From positions 1 through 43,513 of IMG/VR virus record IMGVR_UViG_3300020442_000712: a stretch of 43,513 bases of DNA. One strand, written 5' to 3'. This document shows positions 16,724 to 23,997 of the stretch, piece after piece. The notes beneath the pieces are model-generated. The model was not told the DNA's origin and made no database searches. It saw only the letters and a program-made list of their open reading frames with translations. A program made the translations under genes and the position numbers. The first letter of the stretch is position 1; each line of letters starts with the position of its first letter. The DNA is from a virus.

Positions 16724-17287
16724 ATGACAAAATGGTTTGTTGCTGGTCTTGGGGCGGTCTTGGGAATAGGTCACGTCGCTATGATAGGACTACTTGTTAA
16801 CAAGTCAAATTTCCCAGCTGTAAATTTACCTGTAGGAGACTACACATCCTATCATGTAGAAGCAGATAAAGATGGTTATAGTATTCAATACAATGCTAAT
16901 GACCCTAAAGTAATGTCTCAAACTAGGAGTATTGATAAACCTGCTGGGTTTCTCGGTCTCCGTAGAGCTACAATTGACACCCACGAAGAATACACCATGG
17001 ATGGAGCCAAGCATCTCGGTGGTCACGAATCGGGAAAGCTCAGTGCCAGACAAGTCGAGTGTATCAAGGCGGAAGGTGGTGGACAGTCAACAGGTGCCAT
17101 GGTCGGCAGTAGTATTGGTGCTAGTTTTGCTCCTGTCTTGTCTGGCATTCCCTTTGTTGGTTGGCTTGCGACTGGTTGGGCTACTATGATGGGTCAGAAC
17201 ATAGGTGGAGATATTGGTGGACAAATGGCTACTGAGTTCGCTGATTGTGATGAGGAATTATCCCCTCCAGATATCTCTGATAAATAA
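16724..17287 (+). CDS. Hypothetical membrane-anchored protein between gp23 and gp3
   Basis: This 187-residue protein has no family I recognise. Residues 4-26 are a hydrophobic helix (GLGAVLGIGHVAMIGLLV), either an uncleaved signal anchor or a signal peptide. Residues 27-115 look soluble with beta-strand character. Residues about 118-165 are a Gly-rich hydrophobic region (GAMVGSSIGASFAP, GWLATGWATMMGQNIGGDIGG) reminiscent of glycine-zipper membrane segments. The tail is acidic with a few Cys. It is expressed from a late-type box and is followed by gp3, so a virion or cell-envelope role late in infection is plausible but unproven. Confidence 0.7.
   Translation: MTKWFVAGLGAVLGIGHVAMIGLLVNKSNFPAVNLPVGDYTSYHVEADKDGYSIQYNANDPKVMSQTRSIDKPAGFLGLRRATIDTHEEYTMDGAKHLGGHESGKLSARQVECIKAEGGGQSTGAMVGSSIGASFAPVLSGIPFVGWLATGWATMMGQNIGGDIGGQMATEFADCDEELSPPDISDK
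17279..17286 (+). promoter_or_regulatory. Late-type promoter box GATAAATA before gp3
   Basis: GATAAATAATT overlaps the preceding stop codon and lies 21 bases before the gp3 ATG, with CCGAGGAAG as ribosome site in between. Confidence 0.5.
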
Positions 17288-17306
17288 TTAAAACCCGAGG
17301 AAGACT

Positions 17307-17843
17307 ATGCCAACAGGTGCTGGCAAATTAACTGCCTGGGAGAGACAACTAAGAAACAGAAATTTCTTGTCTCCTGCTGGATTTAAATTCACTACGACAA
17401 GAGCTCCAAAAGCCGATTTCTTTTCTCAGTCTGCAACTATCCCAGGAATTAACTTAGGTACGGCTGTACAGTCAAACTACCTGAGAGATCTTCCCGTACC
17501 AGGAGATAAACTGGTATTTAATGATTTTGATCTAACATTCTTTGTTGATGAAAATCTAGAGAACTACCTAGAAATTGAGAAATGGATGAGGGGTTTGGGT
17601 TATCCAGAATCTCTAGGAGAAGCAATTCCATTAGACTTCAATGCGTATTCTGATGGAACTCTTCTCATCTTTAACAGTAATTTTAACAATACTGCTAAAG
17701 TAGATTTCTATGATATGTTCCCAGTATCCCTGACACCTATCTCATTTACCGCTCAGGAAACTGATATAAATTATATTATGGCGACAGCCACTTTTAAATA
17801 TACTATTTTTAATGTGGAGAGTTTAATCGAGGATGAATCTTGA
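17307..17843 (+). CDS. 3: Tail completion and sheath stabiliser gp3
   Basis: This 178-residue protein matches T4 gp3 in size (about 176). gp3 caps the gp19 tube at the head-proximal end and is joined by gp15. The sequence reads like a tube-fold protein: FLSPAGFKFTTTRAPKADFF, a turn PGINLG, then LVFNDFDLTFFVDENLENYLEIEKWM, the same beta strand plus helix as in gp19. The gene lies between gp23 and uvsY, its usual cyanophage position away from the other tail genes. GAGGAAG precedes the ATG by seven bases. Its end overlaps the uvsY start by 11 bases. Confidence 0.85.
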   Translation: MPTGAGKLTAWERQLRNRNFLSPAGFKFTTTRAPKADFFSQSATIPGINLGTAVQSNYLRDLPVPGDKLVFNDFDLTFFVDENLENYLEIEKWMRGLGYPESLGEAIPLDFNAYSDGTLLIFNSNFNNTAKVDFYDMFPVSLTPISFTAQETDINYIMATATFKYTIFNVESLIEDES

Positions 17844-18261
17844 ATTAATTGAAAATCTTTGGGATGAGGATTCAAAAATAGATAACGATGAGTTGCACAC
17901 AGAATCTACAAAGGTGCCGTCGTTACACTCAAAGTATTATAAAATTTATAACAATATTTTAGTCCTCAAAAAAGGACAAGAAAATAAGTACAAAGTACTC
18001 AGAAGAGACAAGTGGGAGTATTACTCTGGTAAGGCTTCCCCTGAAGTTTACGTGGAGAAACCGTTTGATTTTAAAGTACTCAAAGCAGATCTAGACAAGT
18101 ATTTGGATGCAGATGATGAACTCATCAAATGTATTTCCAAGATTGACTACTATGACATTATGCTTTCTTATCTAGAAAGTATCCTTAAGGTAATTCAAAA
18201 TAGAACTTACCAAATTAAGAACGCTATTGAATGGCAGAGGTTTATTCGCGGTTATGACTGA
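17833..18261 (+). CDS. uvsY: Recombination mediator UvsY
   Basis: UvsY loads UvsX recombinase onto single-stranded DNA covered by gp32. The 142-residue length fits T4 (about 137). Recognisable features are an acidic N-terminus, the WEYYSGKASPEVY segment matching the T4 DYYSGRGD region (residues about 57-70), and a C-terminal helix ending in an aromatic/basic stretch (YQIKNAIEWQRFIRGYD). The gene overlaps gp3 by 11 bases and uvsW by 8, so all three are translationally linked. Confidence 0.88.
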   Translation: MNLELIENLWDEDSKIDNDELHTESTKVPSLHSKYYKIYNNILVLKKGQENKYKVLRRDKWEYYSGKASPEVYVEKPFDFKVLKADLDKYLDADDELIKCISKIDYYDIMLSYLESILKVIQNRTYQIKNAIEWQRFIRGYD

Positions 18262-19714
18262 TCTTGTAATTTCCAAAAAGAATGAAGTCTTTCTAAAAGT
18301 AGAAGCAGAACCATACATTAATCAAGAACTATCAGACTTTTTTACATTTGATGTTCCTGGTGCAAAGTTCATGCCACAGTATCGTAGTAAGTATTGGGAC
18401 GGAAAAATTCGTTTATACTCTACAGCTACTGGTGAGATTTACGTTGGGTTATTAGATAAGGTTGTTTCGTGGGCAAAGAAGTCAAACTATACAGTAAGTT
18501 TTACAAATAGTAAGTTCTATGGTACTCCTTTTGAACAGAATGAAACGATTACCAAAGAAGGTGTAAAAGGATATATGTCGTCTATCACTAGACTTTCTGC
18601 TAGGGACTATCAGATTGAAGGTGTATATGATGCGTTAAAACATAATAGAAGATTACTTATCTCGCCTACTGCGTCGGGAAAATCTTTGATGATCTATGCA
18701 CTTGTTAGATATTTTACTGAAAAGAAACAACAAGTTCTCTTAGTGGTTCCAACAACTTCTCTAGTGGAACAAATGTATAAGGATTTCATAGACTATGGTT
18801 GGGATGCAGAAAACCATTGTCATATGATTTACTCTGGTAAAGAGAAATTTGATCCAAGAACAGTAACTATCACAACGTGGCAGTCTATCTACAAGTTGGA
18901 TAAGAAATTTTTTGAACAGTTTGGAGTTGTCATTGGTGACGAAGCGCACCAGTTTAAATCTAAATCTTTAGTTGGGATCATGACTAAACTTAGAGATTGT
19001 AAGTATAGGTATGGATTTACTGGAACGCTTGATGGATCTCAAACTCATAAGTGGGTACTAGAAGGATTGTTTGGTCCTAGTTACAAGATTACGCATACTA
19101 GTGATCTAATCAAGAAAGGACATTTATCTAAACTAGACATTAGAATTCTTTTATTGAAACATGCTCCTAGACATTTTGACACGTATGAAGATGAATTGCA
19201 ATACCTAATTGGGCATGAACAAAGAAATCTTTTCATCAAAAATCTTTCCCTAAGTCTTATTGGTAATACACTAATACTATACTCTAGGGTCGAGAGTCAT
19301 GGACAACCACTATATGAGATGATAAATAGTTCTGCAAACAGTGAGCGTAAAGTATTTTTTGTTCACGGTGGCGTGGATGCTGAAGAAAGAGAACAAGTTA
19401 GATCAATTACTGAACAAGAGAAAGATGCTATAATCATTGCCTCTTACGGTACGTTCTCAACAGGCATCAATATTAAAAACCTACACAATGTAGTATTTGC
19501 GTCTCCATCTAAATCAAGGATCAGGAATCTACAGTCTATAGGTAGGGTTCTCCGAAAAGGGACGGACAAGTCTAAGGCAATGTTATATGATATTGCTGAT
19601 GACGTAACGCATAACGGTCGAAAGAATTACACGCTTAACCATTTGATTGAAAGAATTAAGGTCTATAACGAAGAAGACTTTAATTATGAGTTCTCACAAA
19701 TTAAACTCAAGTAA
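18254..19714 (+). CDS. uvsW: RNA-DNA and DNA helicase UvsW
   Basis: UvsW is a superfamily 2 helicase that unwinds R-loops and branched recombination intermediates and moves T4-like phages from origin- to recombination-dependent replication. The protein is 486 residues. The N-terminal domain has the family stretch FMPQYRSKYWDGKIRLYS. The helicase core shows Walker A SPTASGKS (about 137-144), VVPTTSLVEQM, DEAH (about 229-232), and motif VI region QSIGRVLRKG. I chose the ATG at 18254, not one nine codons upstream, because alignment with T4 UvsW begins there and it gives a typical ATGACTGA overlap with uvsY. Confidence 0.95.
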   Translation: MTDLVISKKNEVFLKVEAEPYINQELSDFFTFDVPGAKFMPQYRSKYWDGKIRLYSTATGEIYVGLLDKVVSWAKKSNYTVSFTNSKFYGTPFEQNETITKEGVKGYMSSITRLSARDYQIEGVYDALKHNRRLLISPTASGKSLMIYALVRYFTEKKQQVLLVVPTTSLVEQMYKDFIDYGWDAENHCHMIYSGKEKFDPRTVTITTWQSIYKLDKKFFEQFGVVIGDEAHQFKSKSLVGIMTKLRDCKYRYGFTGTLDGSQTHKWVLEGLFGPSYKITHTSDLIKKGHLSKLDIRILLLKHAPRHFDTYEDELQYLIGHEQRNLFIKNLSLSLIGNTLILYSRVESHGQPLYEMINSSANSERKVFFVHGGVDAEEREQVRSITEQEKDAIIIASYGTFSTGINIKNLHNVVFASPSKSRIRNLQSIGRVLRKGTDKSKAMLYDIADDVTHNGRKNYTLNHLIERIKVYNEEDFNYEFSQIKLK

Positions 19715-19716
19715 TT

Positions 19717-20133
19717 ATGGAAGAAGAATTTTTTGGTTCAATTAAATTAGTATCTGGTGAAGAAATCTTCGCTGAGATTCTTCCCGTGGAAGAGAATGGG
19801 AAAACTGTTCTCGTCGTCAGCGACCCCGTAGAAATTGAAACCGTACATCTACAGGGAAATGCGGAAGGACTCAGAATGATGCCATGGTTACGTAGTCTTC
19901 CTAAAGAAGGCATCGTGGTTATTCCTATGGATAGAGTTATTACTGTTGTAGAAGCAGAAGATGATTCTGATGTAGTAGGATACTATCAAAGATTTATTAT
20001 TTCCAATCTATCTGATGGTGGAAGTGGAAAAATCAAAGCATCCCGAAAGATGGGACAACTCGGTACGGTTGCCAAATCGAGAGAGCTTCTAGAAAAGATC
20101 TGGAAGAAATCAGAGAGTACAGAAGCTGAATAG
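19717..20133 (+). CDS. Sm-like small protein upstream of gp55
   Basis: This 138-residue protein has an N-terminal beta-rich domain of about 85 residues that opens IKLVSGEEIFAEILPVEENG and continues with a P-containing strand and MMPWLRSLP, then VVIPMDRVITVVE. The same pattern (xxLxSxEEVIAxV..., then Y/L-PWL, then I-P/V-xxxxVxxxxxP) recurs in the two genes at 36514 and 36827, so these are probably paralogues. The open beta barrel and the residue pattern resemble bacterial Sm/LSm-like domains, which bind RNA, but I am not certain of that fold. The C-terminal 45 residues are basic and helical. It starts two bases after uvsW. Confidence 0.75.
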   Translation: MEEEFFGSIKLVSGEEIFAEILPVEENGKTVLVVSDPVEIETVHLQGNAEGLRMMPWLRSLPKEGIVVIPMDRVITVVEAEDDSDVVGYYQRFIISNLSDGGSGKIKASRKMGQLGTVAKSRELLEKIWKKSESTEAE

Positions 20134-20191
20134 CATATCCCTTCTGAACTCTGGCAGAGTAATTGTACTGTAATATGAGACCCGTGTCAAC

Positions 20192-20220
20192 TGGACATAA
20201 TGGTTTTCTCATGTTACAAT
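20192..20220 (+). promoter_or_regulatory. Sigma70-like promoter for gp55
   Basis: TGGACA (20192-20197) and TACAAT (20215-20220) are separated by 17 bases, and a TG pair one base before the -10 makes it an extended -10. The start would fall near 20227, downstream of the first in-frame ATG at 20219, supporting 20252 as the gp55 start. This would let the host polymerase transcribe the late sigma factor and the gp47/gp46 genes before late transcription begins. Confidence 0.6.
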
Positions 20221-20251
20221 GAATTCAAATACAATAAGAAGGACTTATGGT

Positions 20252-20734
20252 ATGCCTCCAGCAAAGACGAGAAAGAGATCTGAACACTATGTAAATAACA
20301 AGGAATTCTTGTATGCAATTGTTCAGTACAAAAAAGATGTAAAAGACGCCGAAGAAGCGGGTCAACCTAAACCACGTATCAGTAATTATCTTGGTGAGTG
20401 CTTCCTAAAAATTGCCACGCACCTATCTTATAAACCAAATTTTGTAAACTACATGTTCCGTGAGGACATGATTTGTGATGGTATTGAGAACTGTGTTCAA
20501 TACATTCATAACTTTAACCCAGAGAAATCTACAAATCCCTTTGCTTATTTTACTCAAATTATTCACTATGCATTTCTGAGACGTATTCAGAAAGAGAAGA
20601 AGCAGATGGAGATTAGAACTAAGATTATTGAAAAGTCAGGATATGATGAAGTTATGCACGTAGATGATGACTACGGCAGTTCTTCCGATTATAATTCTAT
20701 TAAGGAAGCAGTACAAACAAAGATGTATCAATGA
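20252..20734 (+). CDS. 55: Late promoter sigma factor gp55
   Basis: gp55 is the small sigma70-family subunit that directs host RNA polymerase to the phage late boxes. The protein is 160 residues (T4 about 185). It includes RSEHYVNNKEFLYAIVQY near the start, a region-2-like core with FNPEKSTNPFAYFTQIIHYA and FLRRIQKEKKQ, and an acidic C-terminus with no region 4, as in T4. I use the ATG at 20252 and not 20219 because AGAAGGA stands eight bases before it and the predicted transcription start lies between the two. The gene overlaps the next one by four bases (ATGA). Confidence 0.92.
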   Translation: MPPAKTRKRSEHYVNNKEFLYAIVQYKKDVKDAEEAGQPKPRISNYLGECFLKIATHLSYKPNFVNYMFREDMICDGIENCVQYIHNFNPEKSTNPFAYFTQIIHYAFLRRIQKEKKQMEIRTKIIEKSGYDEVMHVDDDYGSSSDYNSIKEAVQTKMYQ

Positions 20735-20904
20735 AGTTGACCCAAAAAATTATTGACGATCTCACTGAAGCATTAGCTCATACCAAAAAAGATGGTAGTG
20801 AGAATTGGAAAGATGATGATGAGATTGAAGTGTGCATCGGCGGCACATTTGCTAACGATAAATTTATTTCATTGATTAATCGACGTACTAATCCTAGACC
20901 ATGA
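20731..20904 (+). CDS. Small hypothetical protein between gp55 and gp47
   Basis: This 57-residue reading frame starts at MKLTQKIIDDLTEA and ends at INRRTNPRP. Its ATG overlaps the gp55 TGA and its TGA overlaps the gp47 ATG, both as ATGA, which is good evidence that it is translated. The N-terminus is a charged helix and the middle has a Gly-containing strand (IEVCIGGTFAN). I recognise no family. Confidence 0.75.
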   Translation: MKLTQKIIDDLTEALAHTKKDGSENWKDDDEIEVCIGGTFANDKFISLINRRTNPRP

Positions 20905-21944
20905 AGATTGCGATCATTACCGACACCCACTTTGGTGGTCGTCGCGGTAGCAAACCTTTTCATGATTTCTTTGAAAAGTTTTATAACGATGTGTTTTTTC
21001 CTACGTTGGAGGAGCGTGGGATCAAGCATTGCATCCATATGGGAGATGCTTTTGATAACCGTAAGTCCATTGATTTCTGGTCACTTGACTGGGCGAGAGA
21101 TAAGGTATATGATAGATTTAAAGACCTTGACGTAAAGGTCTGGCAGCTCGTGGGGAACCACGACATTTATTATAAGAACACCAATGAGATCAATTCTATT
21201 GATTCTCTCTTGGAGGCTTATGACAACATAACTCCAATATCTTCTCCTGGCGAGTATGATATTGATGGGTTCAAATTCTTTGGCATACCTTGGATCTGTC
21301 AAGACAATTATGATGAGACAGTATCCAAAATCTCAGAGACTAAAGTAAAGATTGCTTTCGGTCACCTTGAGGTTCATGGGTTTCAACTATACCCTGGTTG
21401 TACCCAAATGGCTGGTATTGACAAAGGACACTTTGATAAGTTTGACCTCGTTTTTTCTGGACACTATCACACCAGAAGTAATGATGGTAAAATTTATTAC
21501 CTAGGCAATCCATACGAATTGTATTGGAATGACTGTGGTGATAAACGAGGTTTTCATATTCTAGATACGGAAACATTTGAAATGGAGTTCATTGAGAACC
21601 CTTATACTATGTTCCATAAAGTCTATTATGAAGACACACCTGCTGCAACTTTCAAAGCACATCTGTACAAAGATAAAATTGTAAAACTCTTTGTCAGGAA
21701 GAGAACCGATCAGAAAAAGTATGATCGATTTGTACAAAAACTTCTAGAGAATAGTCCTTCTGATCTGAAGATCGTTGAGAATATTGCCGTCAATGATACT
21801 GAAGTAGATTTTGATGGAGAGAAGGTTGAAGATACATTAACTCTTTTGGATAAATATATCGAAGACTCAGACTTTGAGTTAAAGAAAGATAGAGTTAAGA
21901 AACTTCTTAGAGAAGTTTATATGGAAGCTTGCGAAATGGAGTAG
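20901..21944 (+). CDS. 47: Recombination endonuclease subunit gp47 (Mre11-like)
   Basis: gp47 is the metallophosphoesterase nuclease subunit of the gp46/gp47 complex, which resects DNA ends for recombination. The five phosphoesterase motifs are visible: TDTHFGG (Asp8, His10), MGDAFDNR, VGNHDIYY, FGHLEVHG, and SGHYHTR. Length is 347 (T4 about 339). The C-terminal 90 residues (helical, basic) would contact gp46. As in other cyanophages, one small gene separates gp47 from gp46. Confidence 0.96.
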   Translation: MKIAIITDTHFGGRRGSKPFHDFFEKFYNDVFFPTLEERGIKHCIHMGDAFDNRKSIDFWSLDWARDKVYDRFKDLDVKVWQLVGNHDIYYKNTNEINSIDSLLEAYDNITPISSPGEYDIDGFKFFGIPWICQDNYDETVSKISETKVKIAFGHLEVHGFQLYPGCTQMAGIDKGHFDKFDLVFSGHYHTRSNDGKIYYLGNPYELYWNDCGDKRGFHILDTETFEMEFIENPYTMFHKVYYEDTPAATFKAHLYKDKIVKLFVRKRTDQKKYDRFVQKLLENSPSDLKIVENIAVNDTEVDFDGEKVEDTLTLLDKYIEDSDFELKKDRVKKLLREVYMEACEME

Positions 21945-21947
21945 CGT

Positions 21948-22241
21948 ATGTTTATATTGTCCCTAATTGGTCATGAGGCAGAAGGTGCTTATGCTGTCAC
22001 TAATGACAATGGGGAGAAAGCGCTCTATCTGTTTACTCACGAAGATGATGCATCTAGATACGCAGGACTACTAGATGCTGACGAAGAAGAAAACGTCAAA
22101 CTGTCAGTTGTTGAAATTGATGATGAGATTGCATTAGAAACTTGCAATCAAAATAATTACAAGTACGTTGTAATTACACCTGAAGACATTATTGTGCCTC
22201 CTCAAGATTATGATCGTATTCAAGAAGATCCAATGGCGTAA
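21948..22241 (+). CDS. DUF3110-like small protein between gp47 and gp46
   Basis: This 97-residue acidic protein has MFILSLIGHEAEGAYAV, then a strand LYLFTHEDDASRYAGLLDA and the segment VVEIDDEIALETCNQNNYK. The spacing of a beta hairpin, E-D-D-A-x-R-Y-A helix and V-V-E-I-D strand is like the DUF3110 family found mostly in cyanobacteria, so this may be a host-derived gene. Function is unknown. Its last 32 bases overlap the gp46 start in another frame. Confidence 0.7.
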   Translation: MFILSLIGHEAEGAYAVTNDNGEKALYLFTHEDDASRYAGLLDADEEENVKLSVVEIDDEIALETCNQNNYKYVVITPEDIIVPPQDYDRIQEDPMA

Positions 22242-23922
22242 TTTTCTCTCCACTGGAAATCACTTCATTGAAGTAGAACTTACCAAGTCTCCTACAAATC
22301 TAATTGTGGGAACCAATGGTGCTGGCAAGTCAACTATTCTTGATGCACTATGTTTTGTTCTTTATAATAGACCTTTTCGTAAAATCTCAAAAGGCCAACT
22401 AGTAAACACAGTCAATGAAAAGGAGTGTGTGGTTGAGATTGAATTTGATATTTCTGGTAGAGACTATCTTGTTCGTCGTGGAATCAAACCCAGTGTGTTT
22501 GAAATCCATGTAGATGGAACTCTACAGGATCAACATGCTTCGCAAATTGATCAACAAAAACATCTAGAAGATAATATTCTAAAACTTAACTATAAGTCTT
22601 TTACGCAAACTGTTATTCTTGGATCGGCAACGTTCGTTCCTTTTATGCAGTTGAACTCTTCGCATCGTAGAGATATTGTTGAGGATCTTCTTGATATTAA
22701 AATTTTCTCTGGGATGGGTCAAATCCTTAGAGAGAAGATTCGTACATCTAATGATAGTATTAAGGAACTTGAGTTCAAAAAGGATACAACCGAAGATAAA
22801 ATCCAGATGCAAAAGAACTTTATTAAAGATCTGGATGCTAAAGGTAAGGAGAGAATTACAACTAAGAAAGAACAGATCTCTAATCTATTTAAATCTGTTG
22901 AGAACTTCCAAGCACAGAATGAAGATTGTGATCGTGAGGTGACGGACTTGCAGGTAGAGATGGATTCTCTTGCTGATACTAATTCGTCCCTAAAAAAGAT
23001 GAATACTATTAAGACGAAACTGGATCAACGGATACAGAATATCACATGTGATCACAAATTTTTCAGTGAGAATACGGTTTGTCCTACTTGTGACCAAGAA
23101 ATTCAGGAAGAGTTTAGACTAAATAAAATCGGAGAAATCGAGAGTAAAGTAAAGGAAATTAATTCCGCTTACGTTGATCTCAAAAAATCTATAAAAGAAG
23201 AACAAGAAAAAGAGAAACGTTTTATAGAGGTCTCCAAGCAGATCACAACCCTAACGCATGACATTTCGACCAACAATACAAGAATTTTTGAGTATCAAAG
23301 ACAAATCAGAGATCTGGAATCAGAAGTTCAAGAAACTTCCGACCAAATTGCGAATAGAAATGCTGAAAGAAGTCAACTCAAGAGGTTGCAAAGTGAATTA
23401 AAATCTGCTGAGACCGAGAAATCTACCCTTACCGAAGACGTATCTTATCTGGAGTTTGCTCACTCCCTGATGAAGGATACTGGTGTCAAGTCTAAGATTA
23501 TTAAAAGGTATCTACCTGTAATGAACAAGCAGATAAATTATTATCTGCAACAGATGGATTTCTATATCAACTTCTCTCTGGATGAAGAATTCAAAGAGAC
23601 GGTGAAGTCCCCTATCTATGATAAGTTCAGTTACGAGTCTTTCTCTGAAGGAGAGAAGATGCGTATTGACCTTGCTCTTCTATTCACATGGAGAGATATT
23701 GCTAGGATGAAGAACTCTTCTTCTACTAACCTATTGATTCTTGACGAGATCTTTGACAGTTCTCTTGATGGTGGCGGAACGGATGAGTTTGTGAAGATTA
23801 TTAGATATATTATTAAGGACGCGAATATATTCCTCATTACCCATAAGGCAGAAGACCTTACGGAGAGATTTGATAATTTGATTACGTTCCAAAAGATAAA
23901 CGGATTTTCTAAGATGATGTGA
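22210..23922 (+). CDS. 46: Recombination endonuclease subunit gp46 (Rad50-like)
   Basis: gp46 is the SMC/Rad50-type ATPase that works with gp47. The ATP head is split: Walker A GTNGAGKS (34-41) at the N-terminus, signature FSEGEKMRIDLAL and Walker B LLILDEIFDSSLDGG at the C-terminus. Between them are two long coiled coils (about 170-270 and 300-440) joined by the zinc-hook CPTC (Cys291 and Cys294). Length is 570 residues (T4 about 560). I begin at the ATG 22210 (MIVFKKIQWRNF) because T4 gp46 aligns from here; the frame is open six codons further but adds nothing conserved. The stop lies inside an inverted repeat. Confidence 0.95.
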   Translation: MIVFKKIQWRNFLSTGNHFIEVELTKSPTNLIVGTNGAGKSTILDALCFVLYNRPFRKISKGQLVNTVNEKECVVEIEFDISGRDYLVRRGIKPSVFEIHVDGTLQDQHASQIDQQKHLEDNILKLNYKSFTQTVILGSATFVPFMQLNSSHRRDIVEDLLDIKIFSGMGQILREKIRTSNDSIKELEFKKDTTEDKIQMQKNFIKDLDAKGKERITTKKEQISNLFKSVENFQAQNEDCDREVTDLQVEMDSLADTNSSLKKMNTIKTKLDQRIQNITCDHKFFSENTVCPTCDQEIQEEFRLNKIGEIESKVKEINSAYVDLKKSIKEEQEKEKRFIEVSKQITTLTHDISTNNTRIFEYQRQIRDLESEVQETSDQIANRNAERSQLKRLQSELKSAETEKSTLTEDVSYLEFAHSLMKDTGVKSKIIKRYLPVMNKQINYYLQQMDFYINFSLDEEFKETVKSPIYDKFSYESFSEGEKMRIDLALLFTWRDIARMKNSSSTNLLILDEIFDSSLDGGGTDEFVKIIRYIIKDANIFLITHKAEDLTERFDNLITFQKINGFSKMM

Positions 23923-23964
23923 CAGTTGACTTAGTGTCCCACTGGTGGGGTACAACTGTCACAT
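23917..23964 (+). repeat. 12-bp perfect inverted repeat spanning the gp46 stop
   Basis: ATGTGACAGTTG (23917-23928) is perfectly complementary to CAACTGTCACAT (23953-23964). The 24-base loop holds a smaller CCCA/TGGG stem (23938-23949), so the RNA would form a two-stage hairpin. The gp46 TGA is inside the left arm. No T-run follows; instead a TATAAT begins seven bases later. It may act as a weak or factor-assisted terminator, an mRNA-end stabiliser, or an operator next to the CobT-like promoter. Confidence 0.7.
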
Positions 23965-23970
23965 GCTGTG

Positions 23971-23989
23971 TATAATAGATGCATAGACA
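23971..23989 (+). promoter_or_regulatory. Promoter/leader of the CobT-like gene
   Basis: TATAAT at 23971-23976 is followed by TGCATAGACA at 23980-23989. The same 19-base pattern, TATAATARRTGCATAGACA, occurs before cobS at 26964 with only the two R positions differing. The ATG of each gene lies 27-29 bases after the first base. No good -35 box stands 16-18 bases upstream, so recognition may need an activator or an element other than -35. Confidence 0.6.
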
Positions 23990-23997
23990 GGAACACA

